The notes under the pieces are model-generated. The model ran no database searches. It saw only the letters and a program-made list of their open reading frames with translations, and was not told the DNA's origin. From assembly GCA_031549885.1 (NCBI GenBank), contig JAVBPD010000119.1, forward strand, positions 1 to 8,391: 8,391 nt of DNA. Direction: 5' to 3'. Below are positions 6,676 to 8,391 of this stretch, one piece after another (position 1 is the first letter of the stretch; each line of letters opens with the position of its first letter). The DNA comes from WQUF01 sp031549885 (GTDB taxonomy: Bacteria; Bacillota; Clostridia; Clostridiales; Clostridiaceae). The position numbers were made by a program, and so were the translations under genes.

Positions 6676-7470
6676 ATGTCAGCTATAATCGACTTATCAG
6701 GAAAAACTGCTGTTGTCACAGGTGGTGGTCGTGGTTTAGGTGCATGTATGGCTTTAGAATTAGCTAAAGCTGGAGCTGACGTTTGGATAGGAGATATAAT
6801 TGAAGAAAATGCTGCAAATATGAGCAAGCAAATTAAAGATGTTGGAGTGAAAAGTGGTTATTTAGTTGGAGATGTTGTGGAAGAGAATACTACAAAGATT
6901 TTAATTGATGAAGCATATAAAAAAACTGGACGATTTGATATAATGATAAGCAATGCAGGATACATAATTCTTGATGATTTTCTTGAAATGCCTGAGCAAG
7001 ATATTAGAAAACTTTTGGATATTAATTTAATGGGCAGTGTGCATGCAGATCGCAATGCTATGAAAAAGATGATTGAAACTAATACTAAAGGAAGAATTAT
7101 TAATGTTTCTTCTATTGCAGGACGTACCAATATGGGTGGTCCGTTTTCATGGTACTGCGTTTCAAAAGCTGCAGTGGTAAGCTTAACACAGGGTGCTGCA
7201 ATATATGGCAGTAAGTATGGCATAAATGTAAATGCAATAATGCCAGGAATAATAAGGACAGACATGTGGGAAAAGATTTTGGATTATCTAACACCAGAAG
7301 GTGGAAATAGAGACGAGGTTTTTCAAGCTAATCTTGATAACTTTATTCTTAAGAAAACAGAACAATATCCAATTGACATGGCATGGCTAGCACTTTACTT
7401 TTGCGGACCATCTGGGGATAATGTTACAGGTCAATGTGTACATGTTGATGGCGGATCTGTAATGGCTTAA
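6676..7470 (+). CDS. Short-chain dehydrogenase/reductase, possibly acetoin/2,3-butanediol dehydrogenase
   Basis: 264 residues, classical SDR length. The cofactor loop TGGGRGLG is at 15-22, NAG at 93-95, Asn117 in the INLMG helix, and the active site is Ser146, Tyr160 and Lys164 (YCVSK). After the second strand, Asp40 (WIGD) is an acidic residue at the position that usually favours NAD(H) over NADP(H). The C-terminus GQCVHVDGGSVMA is typical of the family. It lies 32 bp after acoL with AAGGAG before the start and is followed by the operon terminator, so it is the last gene of the unit. Context suggests it oxidises 2,3-butanediol to acetoin or reduces diacetyl or acetoin. SDRs acting on sugars or polyols look much alike, so the substrate is inference. 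Confidence 0.88.
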   Translation: MSAIIDLSGKTAVVTGGGRGLGACMALELAKAGADVWIGDIIEENAANMSKQIKDVGVKSGYLVGDVVEENTTKILIDEAYKKTGRFDIMISNAGYIILDDFLEMPEQDIRKLLDINLMGSVHADRNAMKKMIETNTKGRIINVSSIAGRTNMGGPFSWYCVSKAAVVSLTQGAAIYGSKYGINVNAIMPGIIRTDMWEKILDYLTPEGGNRDEVFQANLDNFILKKTEQYPIDMAWLALYFCGPSGDNVTGQCVHVDGGSVMA

Positions 7471-7485
7471 AAATTTTGTTATTAT

Positions 7486-7513
7486 AAAGAGAGCTTAAGT
7501 GGCTCTCTTTTTT
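7486..7513 (+). terminator. Rho-independent terminator of the aco operon
   Basis: A 9-bp stem AAAGAGAGC (7486-7494) / GCTCTCTTT (7502-7510) with a 7-nt loop runs into a T tract (7508-7513), 15 bp after the SDR stop. This is a clear intrinsic terminator and separates the operon from the next gene. Confidence 0.9.
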
Positions 7514-7537
7514 ATGCTATTCACAAAATAAAAATGC

Positions 7538-7567
7538 CTGTCAAATATTCTCTAAATATTATAGAAT
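7538..7567 (+). promoter_or_regulatory. Possible sigma-A promoter for the repeat-protein gene
   Basis: CTGTCA (7538-7543, 4/6) is followed after 18 bp by TAGAAT (7562-7567, 5/6), about 55 bp before the next start codon. An imperfect inverted repeat (ATTCT 7547-7551 area with AGAAT 7563-7567) overlaps the -10. The preceding strong terminator means this gene needs its own promoter, but the match is modest. Confidence 0.3.
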
Positions 7568-7621
7568 AATTTTCCATTTTTTACTAAAAATAACTATTGA
7601 AATTAGTTTAAGGAGAATTTT

Positions 7622-7966
7622 ATGGAAAAAAGCAAATTATTTATCAAAGCAACATCATTAATAATGTTTTTTATTTGTATTTATGTATATTCATATCATG
7701 TCAAAAATTTTGATGAAAACAAATTATTAGCAGATGGTCAAAATACAAATACAACTTTAACTATTATTGAAAACAGCACTATAGTTGAAGAAATGCCTAA
7801 CGTTGAAGAAACGCATAATGCTGAAGAAACGCCTAATGTTGAAGGGACGCCTAATGTTGAAGGGACGCCTAATGCTGAAGAAACGCCTAATGTTAAAGGG
7901 GCACCTAATGCTGAAGAAACATCTAATACTGAACAACCACCACAACTACCACCTATTGCAGAATAA
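7622..7966 (+). CDS. Small membrane-anchored protein with acidic hexapeptide repeats, function unknown
   Basis: 114 residues. I do not recognise a family. The N-terminus is basic (MEKSKLFIK), then about residues 10-26 are hydrophobic (SLIMFFICIYVYSY), giving an uncleaved signal anchor or a signal peptide; FFIC is not a convincing lipobox. A polar linker (27-54) leads to eight six-residue repeats of the form V/A-E-E/G-T-P-N (55-102), then a short Pro/Gln tail ending PPIAE. The Glu/Thr/Pro/Asn-rich repeat is likely disordered and exposed outside the cell if the anchor is N-in. AAGGAG lies 6 nt before ATG 7622, which supports this frame. A parallel frame (7785-8045) is open only because an 18-bp repeat lacks stops. 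The gene is isolated by a terminator upstream and has no evident link with acetoin. Confidence 0.65.
   Translation: MEKSKLFIKATSLIMFFICIYVYSYHVKNFDENKLLADGQNTNTTLTIIENSTIVEEMPNVEETHNAEETPNVEGTPNVEGTPNAEETPNVKGAPNAEETSNTEQPPQLPPIAE
7784..7945 (+). repeat. 18-bp in-frame tandem repeat (8 units plus one degenerate)
   Basis: Eight 18-bp units fill 7784-7927 with the pattern GYTGAAGRRACGCCTAAT, and a degraded ninth occupies 7928-7945. Units 3 and 6 are identical to each other, and units 4 and 5 are identical to each other, suggesting recent duplication or conversion. Outer units are more diverged. Because 18 is a multiple of 3, copy-number changes keep the frame. Confidence 0.92.
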
Positions 7967-7973
7967 ATACTTA

Positions 7974-8041
7974 TTTTTGCTAAGAATCTGTTTAGTATCT
8001 ATTGTAGAAGATGCAAAGATACTAAATAGGTTCTTAAAAGA
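7974..8041 (+). repeat. Long imperfect inverted repeat / hairpin after the repeat-protein gene
   Basis: Twenty contiguous pairs form between 7981-8000 and 8017-8036 (TTTAGTATCT opposite AGATACTAAA at the core), with two positions that are G-U pairs as RNA. Beyond a 2-nt bulge (GC, 7979-7980), T's at 7975-7978 can pair with 8037-8040. Inside, TTG (8002-8004) pairs with CAA (8014-8016) over a 9-nt loop. It starts a few bases after the stop of the upstream gene. No T-run follows on either strand, so it is not a standard terminator. Confidence 0.8.
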
Positions 8042-8071
8042 CTAATCTATGTAAGTCCAATTGCTAAGAAT
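7977..8071 (+). repeat. 11-bp direct repeat flanking the long hairpin
   Basis: TTGCTAAGAAT occurs at 7977-7987 and again at 8061-8071, 84 bp apart. The first copy overlaps the outer left arm of the long hairpin, and the second lies inside the GTCCAA/TTGGAC stem-loop. Confidence 0.6.
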
Positions 8072-8077
8072 TTGGAC
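8055..8077. repeat. Small inverted repeat GTCCAA...TTGGAC
   Basis: GTCCAA (8055-8060) and TTGGAC (8072-8077) are perfect complements over an 11-nt spacer. Immediately after it, AATAATA (8079-8085) and TATTATT (8091-8097) form another 7-bp AT-only stem. The roles are unknown. Confidence 0.5.
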
Positions 8078-8150
8078 AAATAATAGTGAATATTATTCCT
8101 TTTTATGATAAAAATCGTAACCAAAATTATTATAACTTTTTATGAAATTC

Positions 8151-8175
8151 TTTAAAAAATATGATATTTTTTAAA
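8151..8175. repeat. Perfect 25-bp AT palindrome
   Basis: TTTAAAAAATAT (8151-8162), a single G at 8163, and ATATTTTTTAAA (8164-8175) form two perfect 12-bp arms. Twelve matching pairs around one base is long even in AT-rich DNA. It could be a protein-binding dyad or part of a bidirectional terminator, given the A6/T6 tracts, but no G-C pairs stabilise it. Confidence 0.7.
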
Positions 8176-8190
8176 CCATAGTCTATTTTT

Positions 8191-8222
8191 GGGCATGGCT
8201 CTTTTAGCCCTCTTATTTTTTT
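8191..8222 (+). terminator. Weak stem-loop with T-tract
   Basis: GGCT (8197-8200) pairs with AGCC (8206-8209) over a CTTTT loop; alternatively GGGC (8191-8194) pairs with GCCC (8207-8210). CTCTTA and a run of T's follow. The stem is short and there is no gene just upstream on this strand, so it is only a possible terminator. Confidence 0.25.
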
Positions 8223-8274
8223 ATAAAAGCACCTAAGTTTTCGAGAGATTTATATGAATCATTAAATGTGGTTA

Positions 8275-8292
8275 AATATTTGTAAAAATATT
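8275..8292 (-). repeat. 7-bp inverted repeat downstream of the putative minus-strand gene end
   Basis: AATATTT (8275-8281) and AAATATT (8286-8292) pair perfectly over a 4-nt loop, about 37 bp past the stop of the minus-strand frame at 8329. It is AT-only with no clear U-tail, so it is a doubtful terminator. Confidence 0.35.
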
Positions 8293-8328
8293 GTAGCTTT
8301 GCCCTCTCTCTTATTCAGTTTTTGTCAG

Positions 8329-8391
8329 TTATCTTTTTTTTGGTTTGCTTAATTCCTCTTGGTTTTTAACATTTACTAAATCTACAGCCTT
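8329..8391 (-). CDS. Possible 3' end of a minus-strand gene (20 codons visible)
   Basis: Reading the minus strand from the right window edge gives 20 sense codons (KAVDLVNVKNQEELSKPKKR) and then TAA at 8331-8329. The other two minus-strand frames hit stops within 15 codons of the edge. The hydrophilic, Lys-rich ending is plausible for a protein C-terminus, but 20 codons are too few to name a family or prove that it is coding. Its orientation is convergent with everything else in the window. Confidence 0.35.
   Translation of the reverse strand, partial: KAVDLVNVKNQEELSKPKKR

Larger units (their letters stand above)
7967..8328. other. Gene-free structured intergenic stretch
   Basis: No credible coding frame with a ribosome site was found on either strand. 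The stretch is rich in A and T and holds several inverted repeats (listed separately) and an 11-bp direct repeat. No tRNA, rRNA or riboswitch class that I know was recognised. Confidence 0.6.

Noticed and set aside
7757..7945. Minus-strand frame with Phe/Arg/Ile repeats across the tandem repeat
   Set aside because: Antisense shadow of the same 18-bp repeat; strongly biased composition and no ribosome site.
7785..8045. Open plus-strand frame of 86 codons (Lys/Leu/Met-rich repeats) overlapping the repeat-protein gene
   Set aside because: It is open because the 18-bp repeat has no stops in that frame. It has no suitable ribosome site, whereas the 7622 frame has AAGGAG and a sensible membrane-anchor N-terminus.
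7967..8328. CRISPR array, tRNA or group II intron remnant in the gene-free stretch
   Set aside because: The direct repeat occurs only twice with no regular spacers, no cloverleaf or CCA end is visible, and no domain V-like motif was found.

Overview
The window is AT-rich, with short intergenic gaps, strong AGGAGG-type ribosome binding sites and protein families typical of low-GC Firmicutes. A Clostridium-like anaerobe is the best guess, inferred from composition and gene content rather than from any database search.

Region 1 (1-579). The window opens inside the 3' end of a sigma-54-dependent activator (AAA+ tail with WPGNVREL, then a Fis-type helix-turn-helix). A 151-bp gap follows with two weak dyads and a possible sigma-A promoter. 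I found no GG-N10-GC (-24/-12) core anywhere in 429-963.

Region 2 (580-7513). Seven co-directional, tightly spaced genes end at a strong intrinsic terminator. In order they are a Lin0512-family protein of unknown function, acoA (E1 alpha), acoB (E1 beta), acoX (NAD-kinase-like, role unknown), acoC (E2, with what look like two E3-binding domains), acoL (E3, dihydrolipoamide dehydrogenase) and a short-chain dehydrogenase. Together they look like an acetoin dehydrogenase operon: E1 cleaves acetoin with TPP, E2 passes the acetyl group to CoA through its lipoyl arm, and E3 reoxidises the lipoamide with NAD+. The terminal SDR could interconvert 2,3-butanediol or diacetyl with acetoin and so feed the complex. 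A 13-bp hairpin sits between acoB and acoX.

Region 3 (7514-8391). A separate small gene encodes a membrane-anchored protein whose outer part is a hexapeptide repeat built from an 18-bp tandem repeat. About 360 bp without a recognisable gene follow. They hold a long imperfect hairpin, a perfect 25-bp AT palindrome, an 11-bp direct repeat and smaller stem-loops. The last 63 bp could be the 3' end of a gene on the minus strand.

Most worth following up: the two unknown-function genes (Lin0512 and acoX) inside a catabolic operon, the missing -24/-12 promoter beside a sigma-54 activator, the apparent tandem E3-binding domains of AcoC, and the structured non-coding tail.
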